Positions 1 to 14,900 of a DNA stretch of 64,000 nt are shown here, in pieces. Below the pieces are notes generated by a model. The model was not told the origin of the DNA and searched no databases. It saw nothing but the letters and a program-made list of their open reading frames with translations. Within the stretch, counting starts at the first letter, position 1; the number at the start of each line of letters is the position of its first letter. The stretch is from Hymenolepis diminuta. Its lineage: Eukaryota > Platyhelminthes > Cestoda > Cyclophyllidea > Hymenolepididae. The translations under genes and the position numbers were made by a program. The stretch covers positions 1,012,296 to 1,076,295 of the forward strand of contig CAADRB010000011.1 in the NCBI GenBank assembly GCA_900708905.1, in the 5' to 3' direction.

Positions 1-2939
1 CATTTAAATGTGCAAAATTCTTGGGGCATTTTGATTAGAAAGCATAAATTTTATATGAATGAATTAATAATGCCATATCTTCTCTTTTTTTCATTACGTG
101 ACAATAATAGTTATATTTTAATTGCCATTCTAATATTAAGTGTACACATGTGGTGATAAAAAGCCAATTATAGGTTTACGCTCGGATATTTATAAGGAAA
201 AATTTAGCAAAGATCGCTGGAATAATGAAAAGACAGCGCGGAATTTGGCTAAGAGTTTAAGGGTGAACATGCGATGTCTACGGGGTTGAGAAGAGAGAGT
301 CTCCCAATAGTCTATATTTTCTCTGAGTGTTCGCTAGATACGTCAGTTTATAGCGATTCCGCTAACTGATATACTATCTAAGCCATGCTCTCAGAAATCC
401 TAGAAAACGTTTTTACTGTGCAAACCATGACAGTTTAAAGTTTACGTGCATAAGGTTAATTGAAACAAACTACCAATTTCATAATATGGGAATGTAATGC
501 TACGAAGCAGCCGGTTGAACGCCAATTATTAAGTATTGAAACTTCAATACCTAATAAACTTCCGCCGGTCTTGATACAAGGGCATTCAGTCAAACCAATT
601 ATATGAGCACTTAATGAGTTGAGTATTTCAATTTCTTAACTATTGATGGGATTAAACTCAATTGCTCAAAAACGTTGAGTAGTATAAAAATTGCTTATGC
701 ATAATCACCTAATCGCAACTCCATGTTTTCCATCTCTATCTTCCACTTATTCGCACTTTTATTGTTGTATGCTATAGCTAAATAAACAGAGCAGTCAAAT
801 TTATTGATTATTTATATCTGCCAAGTTTTAAAGAATAAGATCTTAAGCGTGAGTCGGCGAAGCTAGGAATATGCAGTCTCCACTAGAATTATTTTGTTGC
901 ATTTATGAAATATCTCATCATGAATAGCATACAGCCGTTTTGGATGACTAAGCGGGACCTTACACAAACGCAATCAAAATAATATTGCTTAAACATTCGT
1001 TTAACATTCAGAGGGTAACATAGAGTTATGATTCAGAAAAGCTGCCATCTGTAGCTTACCTAACATTATGCGATATACTTCAGTAAGTGAATTTGGCTGA
1101 TAAATTTAAGAGGAATGCACATTTAAGACCAGCTCAGTTCTATTATTTCTCCGTTATTAATAAGCCAGTCATAGCCAATCACTGCTTACATTCTCATTTT
1201 GGGTACCGGCATACTTACAAGTAAATGTAATGAAATACCGACATGACAGTCAAACTAAAGAGTTAAAAATAATATTGTATTACATTCTAACTACATGAGC
1301 CAGTTTATCCCGGAAAATGGGGCAAATTTTTTTAAGTGTACTGCATTTTCTCGCTGGTTAAAACAGCAGGCTTTAGTAATAATAAGATCCTCATACATCA
1401 ATAGAGAGGGATATGTCAAGTTAATTCGGCGAAGCATAAAAGTTTCTAGCATATCAAGCTAACGGCAATAGAGTGATAGCAATATGTCTATTTATTTTAT
1501 GATCGCATCGGCAATACATATTGAACAAAAGACTGCAAAGCTTTCAAACATTACTAACCTGAGGGGAGAGGCCTGCAAAACTTCATGCCATTTCGTGCAT
1601 TTGATAATTTATTCTTTGGATTCATTTCTTTTTTCGAATCTGGCTTTAAATGCTTTCATTCTGAAAGCCACATTCTTAGAAGCTTTTTTTCAGTTCCATC
1701 TGTCTCTCTCAATATTGTCTTGAATGCAGTAGAGTATGGCTGAATATTCTATTTCTTCTTTTTTAGTCATGGTGTGGCGCATTCTGCTTAAAAGTCCTTT
1801 TCTTCGAACAATTAATAAAACTGTATCGAAATCAACTGAAGTCCATTCAAACAGGGAACGGAAGTATTTCAACTAAGAGACTCCGAATCCGATTCAACTA
1901 TCATTTTTATGAATTTCGTTTGGACTCGCCATAGACATTTAGATCATTAAGTTGCTAAACATTTTAAAATTTATTTAAAAAAGCCTGGGGGCCACTCCTT
2001 GTCGTTTTATGTCAATAGAAAAAGGATGCATTCATCAATGAGCTTTTCATTTACCGCCAATAAATAAGTTTACTCAAATATGAATAAATCTCTGAGAAGG
2101 ACCTTATCTACTCTAGTTAGTACGTAAACTACAGATTCTCTTCAGTACTCTCTACTTTACCGGAATAATTAAGGCCTATCTGATGCATATATAGTCTCTG
2201 AGATATGGATAGTTGGCAAAAAACATCGCTGTAAGGTATCTAATTGCTTGAAGCTCAGAATGAGATAGTGGCCAAATGCATTTTGTTAACTTAAAAATAC
2301 ACCATTTGCTTTATCATTATCTGGCAACGTGATGAATTCTAATAAAATCCAGCTTTTTTCCTAAATGATCCAAGTAGTTAGTGGTTTCATCATTCATTTA
2401 TTCTTATTTGTACTTAATAGCGTCATGCAAATGTGATCACTGAATTCACATTGCATCATTCAGAATTCTCCGCATCCAGTTCATTGACTGAGAGCAAGTA
2501 CGTAAAGTGCAAACTCAAGATTCCTTCTGTATTTTACATTTCAGCAGCTCGGATAACGGTTGTTTTGTGTCTGAAACCCAAGAACTTAATTTTAACCAAT
2601 TTCACTTTAAAATGTATAAACTCATAAGACAATATAACATATTTTAAAACTATGCCATTATCAACAAGAAGTTGTGAGTGACTTAGATTAACAGTTCCGC
2701 GATTTCATAGGATAACGATGTGTTGTGATATTTTCTCCCCTATGCCTTCAATTAAAGTTATGAAAATGAAGCTCGTGCCTCGTATTATTTATAAAGATTG
2801 ATATGTCACTTAAAAATAATTTTAAAACCAAAAAATACATAGAGTTGGTAGTAATTCAATTAAGTGCCCTTGCGGTGCCTTTATATGTCCTGAATAAAAT
2901 ATTTAGATAATTAAAACATTCCTCCGCTTGCTTTCCTAA
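1..2939. other. AT-rich stretch without a recognised gene
   Basis: No open frame here resembles a known family and no convincing exon with splice sites was found on either strand. The longest curiosity is a 60-codon minus-strand frame at 1690-1872 that includes FEWTSVDFDTVLL. It has no recognised homology and no supporting neighbours, so it is not called as a gene. Confidence 0.5.
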
Positions 2940-3300
2940 CCACTGAAATTAAACATACCCATCATTATTTATTATTTTCCACAGTAATACAAAAAATTTC
3001 CCAATTTTTAATTGTGGAAAGCAATTAATATCGAATAACATTAAGCCAAACAAATGATAAAGGGAGGGCATCGGAAAGATACAAAGAGAGTGACGTTAAG
3101 GGTTTTTAGTTGTACAATATTTGCTAAATGGGCAGTCCACGTTTCATTTCACTTTTTTTCCACTGATTGAGAAGGCAAATGATCCATTAAGATATTCTGC
3201 AACTTAGAGTTTTAACATAGAAGAGGCGATGTAAAATTTTCCAGTTAGCAGGGCTCCGCAAGCTGAGTTCACGCACGGTGAACTCTTAAATGAACTTATT
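2940..3300 (+). repeat. Dispersed repeat family R, copy 1
   Basis: This segment matches 37655-38115 on the same strand and 8140-8560 on the opposite strand. Shared landmarks in order are a TAATACAA block, TTTTTAATTGTGG, a conserved AAATGATAAAGGG (about 3052-3064), ACAATATTTGCTAAATGGGCAG (the other copies read TACTAAATG), and CTCCGCAAGCTGAGTTCAC near 3251. Copy 1 looks internally deleted relative to copy 2. No coding capacity or terminal repeats were seen, so the class is unknown. Confidence 0.7.
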
Positions 3301-6300
3301 CACAATTATTCTATAAATTCTATAATTCACAATTCTATGAGCCAAATTACGTCTTGATATAGAATTCTAAAAATGTCCGTAGACAAGATTTATGTAAAAT
3401 ATTTTCTAACAAATAATCCAGCCTATTTGAATTTAGGTCCAAATCCATATAAAGTGCAACCGAAATGCTGAAATAATAAAAAGTTATTATGTGCTCGATG
3501 AAAATAAATTAAATACACTCTTAACAACGAAAAATAAATAAAAGTCTTATTTCAATAATGCTTCAAAAAGAGACGGTTTTGTACCAAAATGCTAAAAATT
3601 TAAAATCCTGTTATATTTGGGAAAATACCTTTGATCCACACAATAATTCGTTCTCATATAAAGAGCAAATATCCGTGATTATTGACCCACTTCTTGCATT
3701 TGAGTAGAATCCGTATATTTAATACGAAAGTTGCCGATGTGCTAATAAAGTTATCAGTTTCTTTTTGATATCCTCGATTAATATTTAATACCAAAACCAC
3801 TCCAATTAGAAACTGACACTCACAATGTAAATACATCAGCATTCAATGCGTTTAATTAAATGTTAAATTAGATTAAAATACTTACTTCCAGTATTTAAGT
3901 AGCAGTTTATGATAACATTAAATTAACGTCAAACTTAGGGCTTCCATGATTTGCAGTTTGTAAATCCATGATAAATAATGCAAAATGTGAATTTTCGTCT
4001 GGTTAAATAAGTTTAATCAGTAGTAAGATAAAAATTTATTTTATGAAATAATCTGAAGCACCTGTGTGTTTAAAATCAACAATTTTCACTCTTATACCAA
4101 TTTTTATCGTAAGTGTGAATACCAAAATTCTTTTTAAAATGGACTGGAAAATGTCCGCTTTCAGTTCAGGCAGTTTTTGTTTTTAGATATTTGAACCTAT
4201 TCACTTTCATTGTACTTTAGATAGAAAACCGCAGTGGAAAATATGGATTCGATCACCCTAAAAAATTCTTCTCGGACCCACAAAACTTACAAACAATCTT
4301 CTATAGTTTTCGACTAGATATAAACCTTTTTACGATTCTTCCGAAGTCCGAGGTACTCTATGAAATATAAAATGTGGAAGTAATAGACATCCCCGAGCGT
4401 TCTTATAGCAATAAGGGCATCGAGATGAAACATTATAATTAATATTTGGGAAAGAAGTCGAATCTAAGGGAAAAGTGGAATTGCAGGAAAGGTAATGAAT
4501 GTGTTGGGCAGGCTCCCGCAATCAATGTGCACAAACCTGATAGCTATGCATCCTTCTATCAAATACGTATTATTAATACGATTTATTAGTAAGTGGTCTT
4601 ACTATTTACAATGGAAAATGAACTTCTTCTTGTTTAAAACAGCGTATTCTACAAACTGATTCTCATAGAATTAGTAACGTGTATCTAGAATGGCGCATAA
4701 TTACAAAACTGGGCGGTGGCAACAATTCCTTCATTAAAGTCATTGAGTGTTAATAATTTCAACAAAATTTTGAAATCCAAAAACTTACAACAAATTTTTT
4801 CCACAATCTAAATAATTCAAAATTATATTTGTGGTGATTCCATCAATTTTTTTTGCTAAAATTCCCTATTACTGAAAACTTTTAGGTTGAAAATAATGTC
4901 GTATTTATTTGAGTGAGGAAACTTTCGCTTAGGCATTTAATATATACTTTAAAGGTTAAAAGAAACAATAAACTTAAATACAAAAAAACTAAAAGCCTTT
5001 AAGTTTTTTAATAAATTAGATTAATTTTGAAGTCATGTATAATGATCAGTTTTTATTTTCGAAACTTTTTTAAATCCAAAAGTTTCAAGTCTGAATACTT
5101 GAGATGAATATGCCATTAATAAAAAATATCGATTTCGCAAAATCAATAGTGATAAGAAATTAAATGAAAAATATGCAATCTCACGTCCTCCGTAAGTATT
5201 GATGATTTTTTGTCATAATATTTTAAGGATCAGTAAGATAATGTGTAACATTCTTTTATGTGAATCATGGAAGAAGAGAATATACATGCATCATTATCTG
5301 ATTACCCAAATACTGCAGGACTAATACTTCATTGAGATTTTATCAAATAGGGGAGGGGAAAAGGTGCCATAGAGAGAACAAATAGAATCCCTTATCATTT
5401 GCTTTTTCTTTTCATTTTTGACCGCTATATGTGACATTTTAATGGTAGTTATGTCTTATCCAACAACTGCTGTGATTCAAGGAAAAGTTGATTAAGTAAA
5501 AAAAAGATTTCTATGAGATATTTTATAGTCGTTTACACATAGGCAATCTTGGAACTCTAGTATTATTATTAATATTAACCGTGGCTAGGATAAAAGTCTA
5601 CAAATTCAATCTTGGAAAAGCATCTGTATTTGGGAAACATTAAAATAGTCCAATGAGGTTTGAAGGGGTTTACCTTCAGAACATGTTTCGAATAAAATCG
5701 GGCATCAGATGCGTCATGCTTCATTAGATTATTAAATCCAATCGCTAAACTTATTGTCGCTCAAGTGTCTACTATTTCAAATCTTGAATTTCAGCGTTTG
5801 TTCCCTGTGTGAAATTTAATCGTCAAGTTCTGAAGCTTTATGGAAAAAAAATTATTGATTTGAAGTGTTGGTTTTGCACTCTCAGTGCAATATCTCTTCT
5901 AATAGAAAATATGTCAAGAAGATGACACTGAGTATCATGATCTTAGCATTTTCATAAACGCAGATTGCAATGGAAAATATCCAGTCAAGATTTTCTGTCT
6001 TTTCTTAAACAGTATTAGGTGAAACTTGACAGGAATTCTAAAACCTAACTCAACCAATCTGAGAAATATTGTTTCTTCCATCTACAATTGGCCCACTTCA
6101 CCAATGATAGATGGATCTGATAAGTGTGGTTTAAAATTTCTCCATAAAGAGTAACCGAAAAGACAGGCGGGTTAAAATTTGATAGAATTTGATAAAGCAA
6201 ATATATTGAATTTTAGACGAAGAAGAAGAGTTCTTCTAATTTCTCGAATCTCTTCCCTATAACTGAGATTCCCTCGATTTTAAAAACGAGGTTAATTATT

Positions 6301-8139
6301 TATCCCTTTTAAGTGTTTATATTATCTCCAAATGATTAAAGGTTGCAAAATATGAATTCATGAACTCTGCGTAAAATTTTTATTCAACTTAATCGTAGCT
6401 AAGTTGAAAATGGGTTAACTGATGCAAACAGTGGTGATTTTTCACTCTGATGCTAATTAAATTTATTTTTGACCTATATTTGTCATGAATNNNNNNNNNN
6501 NNNNNNNNNNNNNNNNNNNNNNNNNNNNNNNNNNNNNNNNNNNNNNNNNNNNNNNNNNNNNNNNNNNNNNNNNNNNNNNNNNNNNNNNNNNNNNNNNNNN
6601 NNNNNNNNNNNNNNNNNNNNNNNNNNNNNNNNNNNNNNNNNNNNNNTCAAAATCGGCTAATTTCGAACAGAATCGTACTGAAGTATGGCCATGACAAGAC
6701 GTGATAAATCGCCTAACATTTCAAGTCGGTAGACAGGCGAATTTGTCTAGAAATGGATTTATTTTAATTATTAGGAATATTCATTATAAAAATTAAAAAC
6801 AAAAACTCTGCCACTGAAGTTTTGGAGTGAAAGATTTTGTGGTAAAGAGAAAAACTATAAAGCCGTTTATGATTTCACCACTAATCTATGGTTCATGTTT
6901 AAAAGGCCAAATATCAGACCTGTAATCGCCTTGAAGCTTCTATATATATATATTTATATTTATATAAAATTTTTCTTTTTGCATAAGTGCAACTGATAGT
7001 GTGAATCGTTCCTACTACACTCGTGAATAAAATATCACCAAAATTTTAAATTATTTCCAATAAGAATGAAATATTTCCGTTTATGTGTTATATTGAATAT
7101 AAATTTTTCAGATTAATTTAAATGACAAAATAAATTATATCAGTGTTAAGCACTTAGATTTACTGAATCATCCGAATTGTAAAAGGTCACTTCAATTAAT
7201 TTAATTCAATTTAAACAGTGCCTACAGGTTTGAATTTCACAAACGGTTTCAAGTGTTCACCCACATTTTTATACAATATTATTGTAACAGGCAGAAGAAG
7301 TCTAAATAAAATTTTGTTTTTATTGAATGTAGAAATATTCCTATAAGTAGCTTTTATGTTAAATTGAAATAGTGTGCTGTTCTGGATGAATTCATTTCTT
7401 CTTCGTGATGAACTTTAATGAACGATTTGATTTTGAATTTGAATGTTTATTAATCATTTCACGATTAATCTATTATTAATTTATTTATTATCTTTTAAGA
7501 AGACGGAAATTCATTTTAGCGCATTTCTTTACCTTAAGCTTAGTACTTATCTTATAAGCATAAGACATCCTCAGAAACATCATACTCTTCATTAATACGG
7601 ATTTTCGTCTCTTTGTCTTCATATTTTCTAGTAGTTCATTATTCCTCCTCAATTCTTTCCAGACTACTGTAATAAAAGCCCTATCTATATTATCTCCATC
7701 TCTAGCCGTTTAACAGACCTCTATTCAGTTTGCTCTAAATAAATGAAAGTTTGTCTGGGTTACCTACTACAACCCCTTGCAACATTTTAATAGAAGGTAG
7801 TTATGTAGAAATAAGTTAACATACATTTAATGATACCAGATTTTAAATGTAAATAAAATTTAGAAGAGTCACTTATTATTAAACTTTAACATACTTCGAA
7901 TTGTAATTTCTTATATTTTCTATGCCTTAGTGAAGAGTTCCTTTCTAGAATTTCAAGTTCATTTGAATTTCAGTTTAAATAAGGTACTTTCCGATGAATT
8001 AAATGTTCTGTTTGCTAACATAATTAATAAAACATGCTAACAAAGAATTAAGAAAATATATCTCTTTAGGCCATCTAGTTCGTCACTCTGCCCCAGCTAT
8101 GGGGCAGTTGACTCAGCGTAGCAACCAAGGCCCATTATC
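3301..8139. other. AT-rich stretch without a recognised gene, with a gap
   Basis: Nothing gene-like was recognised. A run of 156 N at 6491-6646 hides sequence. A short TA-rich simple-sequence tract lies at about 6942-6968. Confidence 0.5.
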
Positions 8140-8560
8140 CCACATTTATAGCTATTGAAAACTCACCAACATTGTCTTCGCCGTGTCTGTCAATCACTCC
8201 TTTCTATTATTACTAAAGATTTTTCCCACCTCTTCTGACTGTCCCGCCTTTTAAATAGTCATGTCGAAAATACCATATTTTAAAACCGGCCGAACAGTTA
8301 AAAATCTTGGCTAAACATTATAAAATATTGATCAATAAGCACTGAATGTCGTAATCAATCATTTGCTGCACATTTAGTAAGCATTATACAACAAAAGTCC
8401 AAAATATCAAATACAGTACGACTTTTTGATACCTTGACATTGCTCTCATCACCTTTTTGATCCCCTCCCCTTTATCATTTGTTGAACTTTCTGTTAATCG
8501 ATTTTAGTCGCTTCCCACAATTAAGGTTTGCAAAAAATGTTTGTATTATTGTACATGACA
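8140..8560 (-). repeat. Dispersed repeat family R, copy 3 (inverted)
   Basis: Read on the minus strand this matches the family at 37655-38115: AATTGTGGGAAGC, CAACAAATGATAAAGGGGAGG, TCAAGGTATCAAA, TTTGATATTTTGG, TACTAAATG, GCAGCAAATG and AGTGCTTATTGATC occur in the same order. The outer boundary toward 8140 is approximate. Confidence 0.7.
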
Positions 8561-11500
8561 ATAATAAAAAGATTAACTATCCCTCAGCTCTCCTATTTCT
8601 GCAGTCTTTAGACATAAACTTCGAGGGCCTTTCCAAGACGGTGTGGAAGTCTGTTCAAAATAATATGTCGAAATTCCTTTATGAATTTTTAACAAAGAAT
8701 TAATGCAATCATAAATACAGCTTTGAAAACTTAAAAAAGAGAGTTCCTGTGAAATGAAACATGATCACGTGTAAAACTCCATTTGATATTCGACGACTTG
8801 TGTAATTTTTACTTACTCTGTTATATTTTGAAGTATATTAGAAAGCGAACTGATCCTAACATCAAATATAGTATTTCGAATGCAATGAAAGTAAAGGAAT
8901 TGGCCCAAGGAACGCAATACAAATAGAAGTAAATTATCTTTTGACCTGAATCTTATGGATCTTTACGTCTAGTTCACAATATGTTATGCCACTTAAAGAT
9001 TTCCAGCAGAAACCAACCATTTGTATTTTATCAGGAATTTCTTCTGTTTGAATGGGATATCAGCGTTTTTTAGGAACTATGAGCCTTTCCGATCAAATCT
9101 AACAGATCTTAATTGATAAATTCACTTTTAATATGATCCACATAATTCTTTCATCTCAGTTAAAATATACTTCATTTTGACCTCTTCCGCCGCCTATGGT
9201 AGCTATCTAATTAAATCACTGTCCTAAGTCAATAAGTGAGGGATTTTGAGCGGACACTAGAGGAATATTTTTCCTTGATCATAAAAATGGAAGCTTACAT
9301 TCTTTTGATCATTGTAGAAAAAATCATAAATACAGAAGATGAGAGATTGACTTCTACTTGCAGATAACGATAACAAAATACGGAGAAGCTGTTGACAAAG
9401 TGCTGGTATGTCTATAAAACAAACCCCTTAATCTTAAACATAAATCATTTTTTCCTTACGAAAAACACTTCCTAGCATTTTATTACAATTTTGTTCGTGT
9501 ATTTGGAAAACAATAACATTTATTTTATATTATATTTTCCTGGAAAACGCTTTTATAAATTTATTCATAAATGATGGCATCACGGGATCACGTGGAAAAT
9601 AAATAAGCAAAGCGAAATATATTATGCATTTATACACATCAAATTATTTTATATACCTTCATTAATAAGCGAGATAATATGTAAGGAAAAGTTATCTATT
9701 ATACCCCGATCACATTCAAGATCATTTGCTCTTGTTACCAGCAAGGGTTGATCCCACATAACAATTAGGGAAGTTTTCGATCAATCGCTATTGCTCATTT
9801 CTTTTGAAGGAATGTGAAATCAATCACATTGTAAAACCTCGCCACAATTTTAAAATTTGTCAGGCACATAGATCCAACGATATTTCCACGAATAAGTAGT
9901 TGGAGTTCTTCATTATTTGTAAGAGTTTCAATGATATTTTTGGATTGGCCTATTATAGGAGACAATTTCTTGGTCCTAACATTAATTTTGATCATATTCT
10001 GACGCAAATATTATATTCTCAGGAGAAAATATTTACTCTCTATTAAGTCATGTGACAAATCAGTTTGCCAACTTTTGAAAATGACCGGCTATCTTAAATA
10101 TTTTTATATCCAATATGGTGATTCTATTAACTGCATTGAAGAACATGTATAGAAAATATTATCCTCCTTTTATTATAATGTAAAATACGTGTTGAAAATT
10201 ATCCAAGTTGCTATCCAAATATTATTGAAACAAAGGAAAATCACAAATATGCACTGAAATGTTAATATTTATGCTCACCTTTATGTGGTTGCTTTTCGTT
10301 AAATTCTCTTCATGTCAGAATAGCGAGAAAGAGGAAGACAAACAGAACCATCTATCCAAATAAGTTTCCATTCCAATTCTATGCAATTTGGTTTGAGCGG
10401 AAAATTTAATTTAAGTCGGTCCGATTCTCAATCGAAGACAACTATGCTAATCTGTTCTGTCTATACTCAAGGTCAAAATGTCAAGAATAGCACATATTCG
10501 CATTTTGCACACCCACTGATTAATAAATCTCTCCGCGGAAAGTGCTGGGACTTGAATAAAAAAACCTTTACATCGCTTTATTAGAGTTTTAGAATCTCTA
10601 TTTAAATTATTTATACCTGCATACGAGTTTAATGTGAGTAAAAGAATGAAATAATTAATTCAATTTTTCTGCAGATTGATTTTGTTCTAAATTTGGTCAT
10701 TCTTTTGGTATGGGCTGCATGAAAATCAGTAGTACTAATAGATAATGAGAACCCGACTTGAACATAGGAATAATGATTGTTTACGACAAAACTATTTTTA
10801 CCACAATGTTACAAACAGAATTGCTAAATGAGCATGCGGATAGGCTTCTGAGATTTTGTCATAATTAGATAATCTAGTCTTCGGGTTTCGAAATACGTTG
10901 TAAAGCAATTTTTGGTGATTATTTCGGTAAAAATGCACTTGATATAATAATGGTAATCCCCATTTATTTAATATTTAATTTAAATTAAATTAATTTAACT
11001 TACCTAATTGAATTAATTGATTAAATTCAGACACGAAAACGGTGAAAACTCCAAGACCCTTTTTATTTCGCAATATTTATTCAGATAGATTTCTCTTCGT
11101 ATAAGCGACTGTTTAAAATCAACCCGCCAACAGAAGGATGAGTTTTACCTAGACATTGTCTAGATATCGAGACTGGTAGGCCACCGAGACCACTTGTAGG
11201 ATACAAATCGCACTCGCTGAGATAAATAACTGACTTTACCGCCTCGAATCAAATTTTTTCACCGTCAATGGCATTATTTCGTCTTTCATTAGATTATATA
11301 CATTGATCGCTACGAAGCCTGCCAGGTCGGTTTTGTCTTCCCTTGAATATTGACTAATGAATAATAGTGACCTGGAGGTGTGCTGTTTGGCTCCTCCCCA
11401 TCCCACATCCCTTGCATGTGTCTTTGATGTCGATACCTACAGCTATAGCCATAGCGGGTAATATAGGTCTTGTACAGTTCTCAATCACAGATGTGGGGGA

Positions 11501-11789
11501 TAAGTAACATCCTTATAAAATGTCGGTTAATTCTTTTATAGCAGAAGTTTTAATAAGGTTTTTGAAAGTATAGAGATTTTGAAAATAGTGCGCAAAAATA
11601 CTCTTATGTATATACAATTATACATTGAAATACAGGTATTTTTGCAATATTTAAATGATTAGGGAATCAATTGGCCTGAGAACTTCATTCTACAGTCTGT
11701 CCATGTGATTTATTTTAAATAATAGAAACTTATGAACTTGTGTCTTAGTTCTGTGTTACAAACAACACCAAGCCCATTTAGGAAATTGT
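8561..11789. other. AT-rich stretch without a recognised gene
   Basis: No recognisable exon. An AT-only palindromic tract around 10970-11030 (AATTTAAATT core) is the only structure seen. Short open frames at 9795-10007 (minus) and 10381-10584 (plus) have no recognised homology. Confidence 0.5.
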
Positions 11790-11958
11790 TCTTCAACACT
11801 CATTTTGAAAAGAAATGCTTATTCTATGAATACCTCAAATGCCATCACTCCATTAAATAGCCATCGAGGTTCGTCATTCCTATCACACTGGATATGCACC
11901 TATGGGTATCGAGCCCTTGACCACTGAATTCGTAAACGAGCAGTTTCACCGCTATGCA
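11790..11958 (-). repeat. tRNA-derived SINE, copy 1
   Basis: On the minus strand it starts with a tRNA-like head: an A-box-like GCATAGCGGTGAAACTGC, then a B-box-like GGTCAAGGGCTCGATACCC. After these come the family body GTGATAGGAATGACGAACC and the tail GAGTGTTGAAGAAC. The same order of elements occurs in the copies at 23795, 28727, 51255 and 54738. Confidence 0.7.
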
Positions 11959-14900
11959 ATTGAATTTCAAACTGAATTTATGGAAAAAGTCTTTCATATT
12001 ATTGAGCTGATGAGTATTTACTGCAATTTGGACTTAACATTAAGCAGCTCCTAATTTGTGAACAATTAAAATACTAAAACTGAATCTATAATTTCAGCAC
12101 TTATGATCAAAGGACTTCTGAAGCCTATGAGGGAACCAATAATTGTTACTGTTTATGTTGTAACATATCGTTTAGATAATGATCAAAGTCTTCTAATCTC
12201 CATGCCGCCTATGAAGCCTTCACCTTCTAACCCCGCTTTGGGAACACTAGTTTATAGCCATTCAGCTTTTTTACAACTCGAGCCTCACTGCGTACGTCAT
12301 GACTGCATATGTCCCCATCCAAAATATTGCTTTGAGGCTAAATTCACATTTAGAGTTGTTCAAATCCCAACTTGCCCTATTTTTTAGAGTGATGAATACT
12401 AGGAGAGCACGTGAGAACAAAATTAACCGATATGACAGCTGTGTTCACCAAACATTTTGGTATCCGTACCAGGAAGAAGAAGACATGGAGCATACCGTAC
12501 TAGTTAGTAGAACCTTACCTGAAATCACAGATTGACAACGAACGTCTATTCAAGACTGTTTGTCCTCTTGTTAGGAAGCCTAATTACAAAGCTTCGTTGC
12601 ATCCGAGATAAGTTCACGGGCTTCGTCCCTCGTGCAATGGATCACCGATTGTTAAATTTTCACGCTAGTGCCTAGGAATGAAATTAAAAGCCAATCGGGT
12701 AGTTACTTCTCACGCATCCAAATTCATATAAGCAAACGTATTCCATAAAAATGAGTTGCATCGCGTGAGCCATTCTGTGCTTAAATAATTGAATCATTGA
12801 ATTAATGTATGGTAGGGTCGGGATATTTATGAATCGTATATAAAAGCGATCAAGCGGTGGCCTAGCTCCTAGGTGTTATTTTTTGGAGGAGAATTTGGTC
12901 TATGAGATTCAGAATATTTACCTTTTCACTACTCAGTTAAGACTGTGCACCGTTATTATGCTCTGCTTTCTGTAAGATATCTTTACAATATAAATTGCCT
13001 CAAAAGCTCCTCAGAAGATCGACTCGCATCGAACTTAGTACTAACAATGGCGATGACATTTTGACATACAGTGTTTTAACCGACTCTGTCTTTTTCTTAA
13101 AATATCCTACTGATTAGCATGCTTATGGAAGTGAAATAACCTCAATGATCTAAAAGCATTGCTTTCTGCTCTGCAAACAATTAACAACCTTGTATTTCAC
13201 TTCTTTGGATCGAATCCCTCTGAGATATTGGCTGTATGAGTTATGATATACCAATCAAGCCAAAAACTTCCATAGGGTCTTGTCTGATTTAACGAAGCCA
13301 TGGAATTGAATACCATTTCTTTCTAGCTTTCACTGTTACCTTATGAAGAAGTTTTAGAGTGGGAGAACTAGGGAGACTTTCATTGTAGCCAAAAGGCGAA
13401 GTCTTCTTTGTGGAAGCTTGACTGCAGGATTTCCCTATCGAATCCTATGAGCAAGCTCTTCACACGTCATGGCTCTTCGAGAGTGTTATCTTAAGATCTT
13501 CCTTCCCATAATGTTTAGGATGCCCCCAAGTCTATTTCCAATACACAGATTGGGTTCTATTGTGAAAAGGCCGTAATAAGTCATTGATTCTACGAATATA
13601 TAGTCCTAAAATGGTAATACTTACAGTCAATTTGCATAGGAGTCATGGTATAGCTTTTTATTACTTTTCCATGTTCATGGGAAACTTGTAAGAACAAGAG
13701 GAATTAATCGATTTGTTGGTACCATCACATTACGCACTAGTAGGGGTATGTGCCATCTGTAGGTGACAAGACTGAAGTGCGTTTACGTTAGTGTTCGGTC
13801 ACAAATGTAAATATGTGCTCGCGTGAAAATTTATAGGACGGACGACATTTTCTGCCAAGCTCTTCTTGGACCATGGTGCGGCCGGTCACAACATCGTCAT
13901 TTTGAATGTCATTTGCATACCTCCATAGAAATCGCAACAAACACATGCCCTCTTTGTGATTGTTCGTGTATGCTTTTCTTCTTCTGGGGTCGGTTGAGGA
14001 AATACGGGCTTTTTTGTTGGGTATAAGCAGATGAATTTGAAAGGGTGTAAACGTTTACCGGAAGACAGGCTTAAACCAAAAGCATTAAACTTATTTTAGC
14101 AGGCTAAAGTTATATGGCAACCAATAATATCTTACTAAATACCATAAAGTCGTGAGTCAGTATTACACCCGACGTTTTTTGAATGGTGAAATGTGGGCAA
14201 TTTGATAGTGGCATTTGGTCATTTAGCGCTGGACATCGAGGACATCAGAAATCTAAGGAATGAATACTAAAATTTAAAGTTCGAAATGTAAAGTAGTGGA
14301 CCATCAATCGAGAAAATTAACTACTACCCGAATCCCAAAATCAAATTAAGGAAGACCCTTATCACGCTATCCGTATTCTCAAAGTCAAAGTAATTCCCTT
14401 CCCTTTACTTCTTTATTACACTATTTCACTATTATCCGAGACCAGATGCTTCCCTTGACAAAAAGTGTAAATTATTGCTTTCTCGTGGTCGTACCGTGAA
14501 AAATACATGCTTTGCCAGAGAAGAGAATCAAGTGATTTATCTAAGTTGGTAAATTGATGAAATTAGGAATTAAAATTACTGGCCCGTCTGAGATGCATGA
14601 GAACGAAAGGTGAAGTTTTCCTAAGATCAAAATCAACGCTTATTACTAGGCACAGTTTGGGCTTCTTATCTGCCTACCAGTTAACAATTGAACGAAGTTC
14701 TTTGCTATTAAAATTACAAGGAAAATTAATAATTTTATTCAAGACTGTTCTACTAAACATAAACGTGCTTGGTCAGAAATGGGAAGTAAAGATACCAAGT
14801 GTATTTGCAAAGTTCAAGTAGGTATTAAAAATTAAACTCTGAGTTTTTATCCCTTTTCTCCTCTTGTGTTAGGCAAAATTTTTTTCATCAGTTCCCAGTA

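Noticed and set aside
6469..6694. Open frames across the N run
   Set aside because: They consist almost entirely of undetermined bases.
12103..12535. Two overlapping plus-strand frames (94 and 78 codons)
   Set aside because: No recognisable motif, no in-phase neighbouring exons, and cysteine/proline content consistent with chance.
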